The notes beneath the pieces were generated by a model. That model saw only the letters and a program-made list of their open reading frames with translations, was not told the DNA's origin and searched no databases. DNA of 64,000 nucleotides from Cupriavidus necator A5-1 (GTDB taxonomy: Bacteria; Pseudomonadota; Gammaproteobacteria; Burkholderiales; Burkholderiaceae): NCBI RefSeq assembly GCF_000744095.1, contig NZ_JQLI01000001.1:992001-1056000 (forward strand), written 5' to 3'. Made by a program: the position numbers and the translations under genes. Of this stretch, positions 56,483-64,000 are shown one piece after another; within the stretch, counting starts at the first letter, position 1; each line of letters starts with the position of its first letter.

Positions 56483-57432
56483 TTAATCGGAGTCGTCACG
56501 TCTCCACGGCCGATTTTGCCGAGGGCGATCGAGACTGGGAGGATGTCCGCGTTTCCGCGGTGGCGTCGGACGCACGGCCTTGGGACTCTTCTTGTGCGTC
56601 AGGTCTTGGTAGCGCACGGAGTCCTGAGCGACAGCGAGCTCCAAGATCCGGTAGAACAGGAGCCCGCGGCTGCGTGAACGTCGGCGGTTGAAGCGGAACA
56701 CGAATTCGTTGAGATAGCTGGGTAAGTGCGCAGCGTCCACCGCTCCTTGGTGCGTCCCGCCAGGGATGCAATTCGATGCACGCCTGGCAACAGCGCGCCC
56801 GGGTCTTCCCCACGCGCGCGAGCTGCCCGCTGACTGCGACGCTCATGGATGTAGCCGTTCTGCTCCAATCCCCGGTAGCCCGGCCAACCGTCGGTGACCA
56901 CCGTTGCCCCTGGCTCCACGTTGGCTAACACGAACGCCTGCAGTGACTCCGTTGAGGCATTCGCAATGGGTACCATACGGCAGCGGCCGAGCCCGCTGGG
57001 CTGAAGGAGCTCGACTGCAATACAGGTTAGTACCTTCTTGCCTTGAGCGCGTCCTCCGATCAACCCCGGCTCGATACCGCCGATGTAAGTTTCATCTACC
57101 TCTACCCTTCCACGCAGGCGTTCCCGATCGGGACGCACCAACACCGATTGCAACCGATGCAGCATGGCCCAAGCCGTCTGATAGGAACCAATCTGCAAGG
57201 TTCGCTTCAGACTCAGGGCCGAGATTCCGTCTTTGCCGCAGGCGAAGTTCCAGCAAGCAGCGAACCAAACTGTGGGTGGTGTACGAGTTCGATCGAAGAT
57301 GGTCCCCGCCGTTACGAATGTCCTGCTGCCACAGTGCGTGCACATGTATCGCCCGTCTCCGAGTCGCCATCCGCCAGCTTGGCCGCAGTCCGGACAGACA
57401 AATCCGGTCGGCCAGCGCGGAGACCGCGCCAA
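56483..57432 (-). pseudogene. IS1595-family (ISXO2-like) transposase, frameshifted
   Basis: The protein has an N-terminal zinc ribbon (CPDCGQAGGWRL, CTHCGSRTF), then GTIFDRTRTPPTVWFAACW, VEVDETYIGGIEPG (first Asp) and TVVTDGWPGYRGL (second Asp). Near 56745 the frame breaks. The true C-terminus (DAAHLPSYLNEFVFRFNRRR) continues in another frame to 56483. The extreme N-terminus is also missing where it meets the ISKra4 fragment. Confidence 0.88.
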
Positions 57433-57444
57433 ACCGGGGGCTGA

Positions 57445-58205
57445 CTAAGCGGCAAGGCGGTGGTCTTCTTCTCCGGCGATGGAGGGATACCAGCGTTCAA
57501 CGTAAGACCGGAGCTGGTTATTGATCACGGCGGTCCGGATTTGCAGCAGGTTGTGCGCGTGCCGAGGCCGCCAGGCCATCTGCTGCCGTTTGACGAATCG
57601 CTTGCTGACCACCTGGTTGACGGCCGACTCGACAAAACCTGATGCAATGAGCTCCCCATGCCGATAGCGGTCACCGTAGTTCACGATGAAGTGCCGGTTG
57701 TTGTCGAGGTAGACAATGAACTCCTCGAGCTTACCGAGGAGTTTGGCCTCTTCGGGGCTGCCCTCAGCGTCCAGATCCCAGCCGAGGCTTTCCAGTCGGC
57801 GCAACGCCGGATGGGGGCAGCCGTGCCACAGGTGCCACTTGGCGCCATGCAGCGCCTTGATCAAGGCTGCGTTGCTGGGACCGTCACAGTGTGCCGGCCG
57901 ACCCTTGATCATCTGCTCGAGGTTCTGTACCCGCATGGCGATGTGGAACCAATCGAGAACGTACTCACCGCGGTCACCAAAGCCGAGTTGGGCAAACCGT
58001 ACGGTATCCCCGCCGTCCGACAGGAAGGTGACCGGCTGACCGCCGACCAAGCGTTCGCGTTCGCCTGGGCGAAGGCGCAGGGGGTCGCGCAGCACCACGA
58101 TGACCCCATCGTGGGCGTGCAAACGACGGTTAATAGGCTGTCCGACAGCGCGATCGCGGCCGTTACCGGCGGATTGCCCATCACGCGCATCTAAGCCGGT
58201 CGCCG
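57445..58205 (-). pseudogene. ISKra4-family transposase, C-terminal part
   Basis: LDWFHIAMRVQNLEQMIKG, then LDNNRHFIVNYGDRYRHGEL, FVESAVNQVVSKRFVKRQQM and HNLLQIRTAVINNQLR form the conserved C-terminal half of ISKra4 transposases. Upstream of about 58020 the frame is scrambled and the first half of the protein is absent. Confidence 0.82.
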
Positions 58206-58244
58206 GGGCGGAAGTCCCGGCGTACAGGTTTCCGGAAATTGTCG

Positions 58245-58425
58245 TCATTGTGATAAGAAGTGCTATTTCCTGCAGACCAAGGGCGACCGCCACTACCAGG
58301 GCACCACCTTCCGGGCGCCGGCACTGTCGCGCCTGTGCCCGGTCGAGGCCTACGCGGACTGGGTGGGACCGGCGCGGCTGAGCGCCGCTCCGGTGTTTCG
58401 CGCGATTGCCGGTACACGATGACCA
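58245..58425 (+). pseudogene. Tyrosine-recombinase fragment
   Basis: The frame includes ALSRLCPVEAYADWVGPARL and SAAPVFRAIA. This resembles the CPVxALxxWLxxAGI...GPLFRxI stretch just before the catalytic domain of plasmid and phage integrases. Only about 55 residues remain between IS remnants. Confidence 0.45.
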
Positions 58426-58428
58426 TGG

Positions 58429-58548
58429 CGTTCTTTGAGCCGGACCCGACCTTCACCAAGGTCACGAAGGCCTGGCTCTGCGCGAATATGTTCCTCAAGA
58501 ACTCGATCGGCTCGGCGCTCAAGGGCCAGCGCGAACTGACCCGCACTT
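58429..58548 (+). pseudogene. Fragment of an unknown protein cut by IS630
   Basis: MTMAFFEPDPTFTKVTKAWL followed by NMFLKNSIGSALKGQRELTR starts at an ATG at 58429 and is truncated at the left end of the IS630-like element. Unrecognised. Confidence 0.3.
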
Positions 58549-59651
58549 ACTCAGCAGTCCGAAATATAGGCGACAGATGGGGCGTCGAAGAATGAGCGCA
58601 CAAGCCGGCGGTTCTTCTTCACCTCGTGCAGGTGCTGCTCAACGCGGATTTCCAGTTTCTCGCCCGCTCGCAACGGATTGCGCGCCACACCAGTTCGCTT
58701 GAGATGACTCCACACGAACTCGTCGGGATTCAGGTCGGGCGCGTATCCCGGCAGCACATGCATCGTGAGCTTTCCCTTGGTCGATTCGATGTACTCGCGC
58801 ACATTGGCCTTCTTGTGTGCTGGCAGTCCATCAACGATCAGATGCACTGGGCGGTTGCGGCCCTTCATCATCTTCTTGAGCAATTCGATGAATAGCTCCG
58901 CGGTCAAGGCCCCTTTGTAGGTTGCAAACCAGAAGGCACCTTTGGCGTTCACCGCGGACGCGGCGGAAATCGATTGGCGCTGCCCGGGGCGCTCATCACC
59001 GGTGTCTCGCCTTTGACCGCCCAGGTCTTGCCATGCACCGCGTCGGCTCGAAATCCTGATTCGTCCCAGAAGTAGATGTCCGCACCGCTTTGCTTGGCCG
59101 CAGCCGCAATGCCCGGAAATGATTCACGCTGCCAGCGTTCGACGGCCTGCGGATCTCGTTGGTACGCCCGCTGCAATGGCTTTTGCGGGCTCAAGCCCAG
59201 TCCCGCCAGCAGCCTGCCCACCGCTGTGACACCCATCTTCACATCAAATTTCTCATCGATGAGCGTGGCCACAATCTGTCGTGTCCACAGCCCGAAGTCC
59301 AGACCGTATTGCCGAGGATCCCGCCCGTTGATCCACCGAAAGACCTGCGCCTGTTGCGCTCGCGTGAGCTTGCGTGGCCGGCCTGTCGCTGGACGCGATG
59401 CCAGCGCCCGCGCGCCTTTGCCCGGGCCCGAGGCCGCCTTGAGCCAACGGTAGATTGACGTTCGGTTCATGCCCAGCGACTTCACCACCACCGATGGTTT
59501 CTCGCCTTCGCGAACCCGGCGCAAGGCAAGTCGGCGGAATTCCTCTTGCGTCGCGCGATCCAGCGTACGGCCATCTCGTTTCATGTTGAATGAGACTAAA
59601 CGGTCGTCACGAGGTTCCAATTTTTGTCGCTTTATTTACGGACTGGTGAGT
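58549..59651 (-). mobile_element. IS630-family insertion sequence
   Basis: The ends TACTCAGCAGTCCG-AAATA (left) and TACTCACCAGTCCGTAAATA (right, read inwards), each followed by a GCGACA stretch, are inverted repeats of about 28 bp. TA dinucleotides at both edges fit the IS630 target rule. The element contains one transposase gene in two overlapping frames. Its right end is inside the 3' end of cpoB. Confidence 0.85.
58551..59584 (-). CDS. IS630-family transposase, probably made by -1 frameshifting
   Basis: The first frame (59584 to about 58962) has the helix-turn-helix (SLGMNRTSIYRWLKAASG) and IYFWDESGFRADAVHGKTWA (first Asp). The second frame (to 58551) has HLIVDGLPAHKK and LPGYAPDLNPDEFVWSHLKR (remaining acidic residues). 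They meet at C CCG GGC, a canonical X XXY YYZ slippery heptamer. A -1 slip yields PGQRQSIS, the expected family sequence. It is either a programmed shift or a simple frameshift mutation. The start is placed at MKRDGRTLDRATQEE. Confidence 0.82.
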
Positions 59652-60408
59652 AATTCAGCGTCTTCAGCCGGTTGTTCGCCGCACGCGCGCCTTCGGTACC
59701 GGGATACTTGGCCACCACCTGTTCCAGCGTTTTGCGCGCGGCATCCTTCTGGCCGGACTCGAGCTGATTATTGGCCACCGCGATCATGGCGTCCGGCACC
59801 TTGGGATGCGTCGGGTTGGCATCGATCATTTTGTGCAGCACCCAGGTGGACCCCTTATAGTCGCGCTGCGCGTAGAGCGAGTTGCCGAGCCAGTACTGCG
59901 CCAGCGGCAGGTAGGGGCTCTGCGGATATTTCTTGATAAACGACGAGAACGAATTCCCGGCGCTCTTGAAGTCGCCCGCCTGGAAATGCTTGAGCGCGGC
60001 GTCGTATTCGGGCTTCTCGCCCGGCGGCGACGTGCCGTGGCGGTCTTCGACCGAAGCGTGCTGGGGCTCGAACTTCTTCAGGCGCGCATCCAGGTCGGCG
60101 TAATAGTCCTTCTGCTGCTTCTGCAGCGTCGCTACCGTGTTCTGCAGCACTTCGTTCTGGCCGCGTAGCCGCGCAAGTTCCTGGCGTAGACCTTCGAGCT
60201 GGTTCTGCAGGTCGAGCGTAGTGCGGCTATTCTGCTCAATGCGCTGGGTCGCCGTCGCCTGGAAGCTGTTGAACTGGTCGCGCAGGTTGATGACCGTTTT
60301 GCGCGCCTGCTCATCGTCGAACACTCCGGCGTGCGCCTGCGTGAGGGGCAGCATACCGCCGCTCGCCATGGCGGCGAGCCACAACAGGGTGGAAACGTGT
60401 ACTTTCAT
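59632..60408 (-). CDS. cpoB: CpoB/YbgF-like Tol-Pal associated periplasmic protein
   Basis: A signal peptide (MKVHVSTLLWLAAMASGG..., cut after AHA near residue 27) is followed by the trimerising coiled coil (QNQLEGLRQELARLRGQNEV) and a C-terminal TPR domain (AALKHFQAGDFKSAGNSFSS, YWLGNSLYAQRDYKGS, EQVVAKYPGTEGARAANNRL). This is the CpoB architecture, coordinating outer-membrane constriction and peptidoglycan synthesis. The last few residues (NYSPVRK) come from the inserted IS630, so the protein is only slightly altered. It is normally the last gene of the chromosomal tol-pal operon; here no tol or pal gene is near. It is therefore an extra or displaced copy next to H-NS-like genes. Confidence 0.88.
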   Translation of the reverse strand: MKVHVSTLLWLAAMASGGMLPLTQAHAGVFDDEQARKTVINLRDQFNSFQATATQRIEQNSRTTLDLQNQLEGLRQELARLRGQNEVLQNTVATLQKQQKDYYADLDARLKKFEPQHASVEDRHGTSPPGEKPEYDAALKHFQAGDFKSAGNSFSSFIKKYPQSPYLPLAQYWLGNSLYAQRDYKGSTWVLHKMIDANPTHPKVPDAMIAVANNQLESGQKDAARKTLEQVVAKYPGTEGARAANNRLKTLNYSPVRK

Positions 60409-60486
60409 AAATGGGTCGTCGTGGGTTGTGTCGGTTAGCCCTCGTCAGATCGCTGTTGGTCTGCGGGCCAAATGCATCGGCGGCCC

Positions 60487-60753
60487 CTATCCAACCCGGA
60501 AAAACTCAACGCTCTGCCCCGCATTGACCGCGCGCTTGAGCCATGACGGCATCTCGCCCTGCCCGTCCCAGGTGAGCCCTTCCGCGTTGCGGTAGCAGAC
60601 CACCGGCGCCGGCGGTGCGGCCGGTGGCGGCGGTGGGGGCGGCGGTGGCGCGAAGCACCCCGCCGCGTCGAGCTCTTCGAGGGTGAGCCCGTAGTCGTCC
60701 ATCTGCGCCTGGATCCAGCGGATCGCGTCCGCCCGCTCAGTTTTTGCTGTCAT
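60487..60753 (-). CDS. Small H-NS-like protein, copy 5 (88 aa)
   Basis: MTAKTERADAIRWIQAQMDD, a DYGLTLEELDAAGCF helix, nine prolines, then CYRNAEGLTWDGQGEMPSWL and a FFRVG end. The gene is intact. The start at 60753 is shared with the copy at 3243; four more residues are possible from 60765. A remnant of the kfrA 3' end lies just upstream (to about 60873), left when the large H-NS-like gene was inserted between the two. Confidence 0.7.
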   Translation of the reverse strand: MTAKTERADAIRWIQAQMDDYGLTLEELDAAGCFAPPPPPPPPPAAPPAPVVCYRNAEGLTWDGQGEMPSWLKRAVNAGQSVEFFRVG

Positions 60754-60873
60754 CGCTGCCGTCACTGCTGTCGTTGCCTTCGTCCTGGTTGTTAGGCAGC
60801 GCCGCCGCCCCCGGCTCGTTGCCCGGCTCTTCCCCTTGGGCTTCCTGCGCAGTGGCCGCCGAACTTCCGGCCT
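60715..60873 (-). repeat. Duplicated kfrA tail/hns start, left copy
   Basis: This stretch is homologous, with a few indels, to 62337-62515. Both contain the kfrA acidic-tail codons and the start of the small hns gene. The two copies bracket the gene at 60929-62374. The right copy has lost one base in a G-run, shifting MTAKTERADAIRW to MTAKTERGTRSAE. Confidence 0.7.
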
Positions 60874-60928
60874 GCCGAGTTTGCTTGTCAGAATGGGGGC
60901 GGACCGGCCGCGCCCGCCGACCTGTCGT

Positions 60929-62374
60929 TCAGTACAAGAGATCGATTAGGAAACGCTCGGGCTTCTTGCCAATCCACGCGGGAGCCCGACCGCGCCCCGA
61001 CCAGGTCTGGCCCGTCTTCGGGTTGCGGTACCTCGGACGCGGCGCGGCCTTCGTCGGAACAGCGCGGGCAGCGGGCTCAACACTGGGCTTGCCCGCAATG
61101 TCCTCAATGCTGAGGTCGTACTCCTGCATCCACTGCCGAATCTTTTCCACGACCTTTGGCACTTCCGTGGCTCGCAACTGCTCAAGTTGCGCATTGACAG
61201 ATGCCAGTTGGGCGAGCAGTGAGGATTGGGACCGGCTTTGGGTTGCGGTAGGCGCTTTTTGCTCCTGTCGCGGCTTCCGAGTTTGCGTCTTCCGAGTTGG
61301 CGCTTCCGGGGCAGCCTCCACTCCAGGCAGTGTTATCTGCTTCGGCCCGCGCTTCCGGGTTGGGGTTTCGTGAGTCATGACTTCCGGAGCGGCAACTTCA
61401 GCTAGCATTTTCGGCTTCCGACCGCGCTTCGGGGTCCGCGTCTCTTCCGGCGCTGCTTCCGGAGCGGCAGTTTCGGTGAGCGCTTTCGGCTTCCGACCGC
61501 GCTTCGGGGCCCGCGTCTCTTCAGGCGCTGCTTCCGGAGCGGCAGTTTCGGTGAGCGCTTTCGGCTTCCGACCGCGCTTCGGGCCCCGCGTCTCTTCCGG
61601 CGCAGCTTCCGGAGCGGCAGTTTCGGTGAGCGCTTTCGGCTTCCGACCGCGCTTCGGGGCCCGCGTCTCTTCAGGCGCAACTTCCGGAGCGGCAGTTTCG
61701 GTGAGCGCTTTCGGCTTCCGACCGCGCTTCGGGGCCCGCGTCTCTTCCGGCGCAGCTTCCGGAGCTGGGGCGTAAAGCGGTGCGACCGGGGCGGCCGTTT
61801 CGGTCAGTTCGTCCTGGGCGGCAGCTTCCGTCGGTTCGTCCGTGGCCAGGACTTCAACCGGAGCTTCGGCCACGGCTTCAGTGGTCGCTTCCGAGGGCAT
61901 GGCTTCAATAAGCGCTTCCGGCGCGTCAGATCCAGTCAACGTTTCCGAGGCGGCAGCTTCCATCGATTCTTCCGGTGCCACGTCTTCCGTTGAAGCGTCC
62001 GGGGCTGCGTAAGGCCGCCGGCGCCGATATGACACGGTCGCCGTCGGGCCGCTATCCCGGCTTGTCGACCAGAAGTCCAAGCGTCGGGCCTGAGTGTCAA
62101 CGCTGCCACTACCGACGCCTGCACCACTGGCTTCACCACTGACGGGATCCGCGTCGCGCATCGCCTCAGCGATGGGAAGCTCCATCTGACCAAGTCCGTC
62201 CGTCGCATTGCTCACGACAAGGGGTTCAACCACTTGCTCTGGGGCCAATTCGTTCTCCTTCATTGAAGTCACTGCACGTGCAGACGCTTCCTTATCCCAT
62301 GGACGGTGAGACCTTGTCTCTTGCGTGTCGTTCGCTTCAGCGGATCGCGTCCCCCGCTCAGTCTTTGCTGTCAT
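60929..62374 (-). CDS. Large H-NS-like protein with AT-hook-like repeats (481 aa)
   Basis: The C-terminus is a bona fide H-NS DNA-binding core (RYRNPKTGQTWSGRGRAPAW), with an oligomerising helix before it (VNAQLEQLRATEVPKVVEKI, MQEYDLSIEDIAG). The middle holds five exact-length 25-residue repeats with the core PKRGRKPKALTETAAPE, whose RGRKPK units look like AT-hooks, plus a degenerate sixth. An acidic Ala/Glu region precedes them. The start at 62374 overlaps the kfrA stop by 17 bases and uses the fused MTAKTERG start; MKENELAPEQ at 62263 (444 aa) is the alternative. Probably a xenogeneic silencer of this AT-variable island. Confidence 0.82.
   Translation of the reverse strand: MTAKTERGTRSAEANDTQETRSHRPWDKEASARAVTSMKENELAPEQVVEPLVVSNATDGLGQMELPIAEAMRDADPVSGEASGAGVGSGSVDTQARRLDFWSTSRDSGPTATVSYRRRRPYAAPDASTEDVAPEESMEAAASETLTGSDAPEALIEAMPSEATTEAVAEAPVEVLATDEPTEAAAQDELTETAAPVAPLYAPAPEAAPEETRAPKRGRKPKALTETAAPEVAPEETRAPKRGRKPKALTETAAPEAAPEETRGPKRGRKPKALTETAAPEAAPEETRAPKRGRKPKALTETAAPEAAPEETRTPKRGRKPKMLAEVAAPEVMTHETPTRKRGPKQITLPGVEAAPEAPTRKTQTRKPRQEQKAPTATQSRSQSSLLAQLASVNAQLEQLRATEVPKVVEKIRQWMQEYDLSIEDIAGKPSVEPAARAVPTKAAPRPRYRNPKTGQTWSGRGRAPAWIGKKPERFLIDLLY
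61400..61785. repeat. 75-bp coding tandem repeat, five units
   Basis: TTTTCGGCTTCCGACCGCGC-type cores recur with an exact 75-bp period (61411, 61486, 61561, 61636, 61711). They keep the frame and encode the 25-residue AT-hook-like units of the H-NS-like gene. Near identity between units points to recent expansion or homogenisation. Confidence 0.9.
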
Positions 62375-62515
62375 CGCTGCCGTCGTTGCCTTCGTCCTGA
62401 TTGTTGGGTAGCGCCGCCCCCGGCTCGTCGCCCTGTTCTTCGCCCAGCTCATCCTGCGGAGCGTCCCCCTGACCGTCGCCCTGCTCTTCCGGCGCGGTCG
62501 CCGCCGAACTGCCGC
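62337..62515 (-). repeat. Duplicated kfrA tail/hns start, right copy
   Basis: Counterpart of 60715-60873. Homology stops at the GATCCGCTG breakpoint (about 62337), where the large H-NS-like gene sequence begins. Confidence 0.7.
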
Positions 62516-63569
62516 CCTTGCGCCGCCTTCCACCAGCGCCACCGCCGTCGCGTTCGCGCGGCGCGACGCGCAGGGTGGCCAGCAGCTGACGCGCGAGCGC
62601 CGCTTCCGCTTCGCTGCGCTCGGCCCGGCGCTGCGCCGCCGCGAGTTCCGCCTGCACGGTGTCCAGGTCGCCCGCCGCCTTGCGTTGCGCCTGCTCGGCC
62701 ACTGCGAGCCGCTCGGCCAGCGCCACGGCCTGCGCTTCCAGCTTGGCACGGCCCTCCGCCTGCGCCACCGCGGCATCACGCGCCTCGCTGCGTGCCACCG
62801 CCAGTTCGGCGCGCAGGTCTTCGGCCGTGTGCTCGCTCTTCTGGCGCGCGGTGCGCTCCTGGTCCAGTTCGCGCAAGCTGCGACGCTCGCTGGCTTCGGC
62901 GCGTTCCTGCGCGAGCGTCACCGCCTCGCGCGCCCGCTCGAGCTCCGTCGAGAATTGGGTGCGCAAGGCGTCCAGCTGGCGCCGACCCGCCTCGAGTTCC
63001 GTCCGCCCCGCCTCGAGCCGCGCCTGCGTGGCGGCGTGCGCCAGCCGCTCGGTGGCCAGATCCGCGTGCACGGTGTCGTGCGCCTGCCGGGCTTCCGCCA
63101 GTTGGGCGGCAATGGCCGCCGCGTCCTCGCGCGCGGCGGCCGTCTCCGCGCGCGCCGCATCGCGCTCGGCTTCCGCTTCGCTCGCGGCGTGCCGGGCCTC
63201 CGCGCGCAGCGTGGCGAGTTCCGCCGTCGCGGCCTCGTTGGCCGACTGCCAGATGGTCTGCACCGCCTCGGCGGCGATCTGCTTGAGGGGGTCCGGCAGG
63301 TCCGGATGGTCGATGGTCACGCGGGTGCGCCCGCGCAGTTCCTGCCAGAACCCCTGCAACACCTCGGCGGGCGTGCCCATGCTGCCCTTGCGCACCAGGC
63401 TGTAGAGCTTGTTGGCGGTGGGCGTGATGCCATAGCGGAAGAACAGCAGGCCACAGACCTCGCGATACAGCGCGCGGGTCTCGGGGAAACGGCCGCGCAG
63501 CTCGGCAATGTCGTCGGCCATGGCGGCCTGCAGCGCAGCGTCGGTTAACTCCAGATCGGCGGTAGCCAT
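62358..63569 (-). CDS. kfrA: KfrA-type DNA-binding coiled-coil protein (403 aa)
   Basis: The N-terminal KfrA_N domain (about 10-110) includes FPETRALYREVCGLLFFRYG, TANKLYSLVRKGSMGTPAEV and LRGRTRVTIDHPDLPDPLKQ. A 240-residue alanine-rich coiled coil (ERDAARAETAAAREDAAAIA ... AERSEAEAALARQLLATLRV) and a low-complexity acidic tail follow. KfrA proteins are autoregulated DNA-binding filament formers on plasmids and integrative elements. The start at 63569 (MATADLELTDAALQ) is chosen over upstream frames because the KfrA_N domain follows closely. It is divergent from the recombinase gene, with 152 bases between them. This is the only complete kfrA here; four partial copies lie leftwards. Confidence 0.88.
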   Translation of the reverse strand: MATADLELTDAALQAAMADDIAELRGRFPETRALYREVCGLLFFRYGITPTANKLYSLVRKGSMGTPAEVLQGFWQELRGRTRVTIDHPDLPDPLKQIAAEAVQTIWQSANEAATAELATLRAEARHAASEAEAERDAARAETAAAREDAAAIAAQLAEARQAHDTVHADLATERLAHAATQARLEAGRTELEAGRRQLDALRTQFSTELERAREAVTLAQERAEASERRSLRELDQERTARQKSEHTAEDLRAELAVARSEARDAAVAQAEGRAKLEAQAVALAERLAVAEQAQRKAAGDLDTVQAELAAAQRRAERSEAEAALARQLLATLRVAPRERDGGGAGGRRRKGGSSAATAPEEQGDGQGDAPQDELGEEQGDEPGAALPNNQDEGNDGSDDSKD

Positions 63570-63721
63570 CGGGTAAAAAGTGTGTTTTCGATAATAAATA
63601 TTACTACGTAATACGCCATATATCAAACACATCATGCCACACTTTAGACATAAGTCCGCTTATGTCTAGCCGATAGTGCTATAGTGACGTAAATAGCATG
63701 TGCTTCGGCCGATACCCGCTC
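63570..63721. promoter_or_regulatory. Divergent control region of kfrA and the recombinase
   Basis: It is clearly more AT-rich than its surroundings. It contains the dyad TAGACATAAG-TCCG-CTTATGTCTA (63645-63668) and several TA-rich boxes (about 63590-63635). The dyad is a good candidate operator for KfrA, which typically represses its own promoter, or a recombinase site. Not tested. Confidence 0.5.
63645..63668. promoter_or_regulatory. 10-bp dyad, candidate KfrA operator
   Basis: TAGACATAAG and CTTATGTCTA are perfect inverted arms with a 4-base centre, placed midway between the two divergent starts. Confidence 0.5.
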
Positions 63722-64000
63722 ATGGAACAGCTCCCTATCAAACCGCTGGAAAGCCTGGCAACCCCGCTGCCCACCCCGCTCGAACGCCTGCAGCTGCCGG
63801 CGGCGCTCTCCGGCGCCGTCGGCAGCAACCGCGCGCCCGCCACCGCCACCCGCATCGCCGCGGCCGACGACCTGGCTGCCGTCACGGCCTGGCTCGCGCG
63901 CTATGCCGACACCCCGGCGACCGTGAGCGCCTACCGCCGCGAGGTCGAGCGGCTGCTGCTGTGGGCCGTGCTGCAGCTCGGCAAGCCGCTGTCATCGCTG
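63722..64000 (+). CDS. Tyrosine recombinase/integrase, N-terminal part (runs off the window)
   Basis: The frame opens at ATG 63722 and continues without stop to the window edge (93 codons). After a Pro/Leu-rich start it has AADDLAAVTAWLARYADTPA, TVSAYRREVERLLLWAV and LGKPLSSL. This is the SAM-like core-binding domain of tyrosine recombinases (TxxxYxxxLxxFxxW). The catalytic domain lies beyond the window. Divergent from kfrA, it is likely the integrase of the element that carries the kfrA-hns cassette. Confidence 0.75.
   Translation, partial: MEQLPIKPLESLATPLPTPLERLQLPAALSGAVGSNRAPATATRIAAADDLAAVTAWLARYADTPATVSAYRREVERLLLWAVLQLGKPLSSL

Noticed and set aside
61377..61775. Plus-strand repeat protein (SGAAVSVSAFGFRPRFG units)
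   Set aside because: It is the reverse complement of the AT-hook repeats of the H-NS-like gene, which has the recognisable domain.
61400..61785. CRISPR array
   Set aside because: The 75-bp units are contiguous, in frame and without spacers, so this is a coding tandem repeat.
62306..63286. 326-aa and other long plus-strand frames opposite kfrA
   Set aside because: They are Pro/Ala/Arg-rich shadows produced by the GC-rich coiled-coil codons of kfrA. They have no ribosome sites or family motifs.

Overview
The window looks like an accessory island, or a large plasmid or ICE segment, from a GC-rich betaproteobacterium, most likely Burkholderiaceae (Cupriavidus/Ralstonia type). This is an inference from base composition, KfrA and H-NS-like proteins with Pro-rich linkers, a Bug-family transporter remnant and the IS/Tn3 content. 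I see no rRNA, tRNA, CRISPR array, replication initiator or conjugation operon. Almost everything is mobile-element material, decayed genes, or operons of the kind found in defence and conflict islands.

Layout. 0-7.7 kb is a scrapyard: a broken HNH protein, an intact phospholipase D-like protein, an H-NS-like gene, remnants of a Bug-type transporter protein and a phage-type methylase, an ETEC_3214-like membrane protein, and a 174-bp element with inverted repeats that cuts a kfrA fragment. 7.9-13.2 kb holds poorly known genes, including a large HNH protein. 13.5-23.9 kb is a nested stack of mobile elements. A group II intron sits in an IS4/IS50-like element, which sits in the tnpA of a Tn4651-like Tn3 transposon (tnpA-tnpC). 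That transposon abuts and truncates a second Tn3 tnpA, next to an IS256 remnant.

23.9-30.9 kb (minus strand) is a compact operon encoding a GrpE-like protein, a divergent Hsp70, a Cdc48/FtsH-type AAA+ ATPase, a single-pass membrane protein and a J-domain-like membrane protein. 32.7-34.7 kb is the collapsed remains of a second copy: an intact J-like paralogue plus fused tails of the membrane protein and Hsp70. 34.9-39.7 kb encodes an Mre11/Rad50-type pair (YhaO/YhaN class). 40.2-45.6 kb is a tightly coupled six-gene operon. It encodes two membrane/coiled-coil proteins, a membrane-anchored vWA-like protein, an ExbD/MotB-like subunit, a small linker protein and an exported SNase nuclease. Its motor-like pair is organised like ZorA/ZorB, but no ZorC/D/E is present, so I consider it the best candidate for an undescribed system.

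47.9-56.5 kb carries a 2102-aa DUF4011-helicase-Vsr protein (the hhe architecture) and a DUF262/GmrSD-like protein. 56.5-59.7 kb is IS1595, ISKra4 and IS630 material. 59.6-64 kb has a cpoB copy, a small H-NS-like gene, an H-NS-like gene with five 25-residue AT-hook-like repeats, intact kfrA, and a divergent tyrosine recombinase running off the end.

A unifying pattern is that pieces of the kfrA-hns cassette recur five times, always on the minus strand (about 3.0, 7.5, 32, 46.5 and 60.5-63.6 kb), between functional modules. The intact copy is next to the recombinase. This suggests growth by repeated insertion or homologous recombination at this cassette, each round adding a defence-like module.
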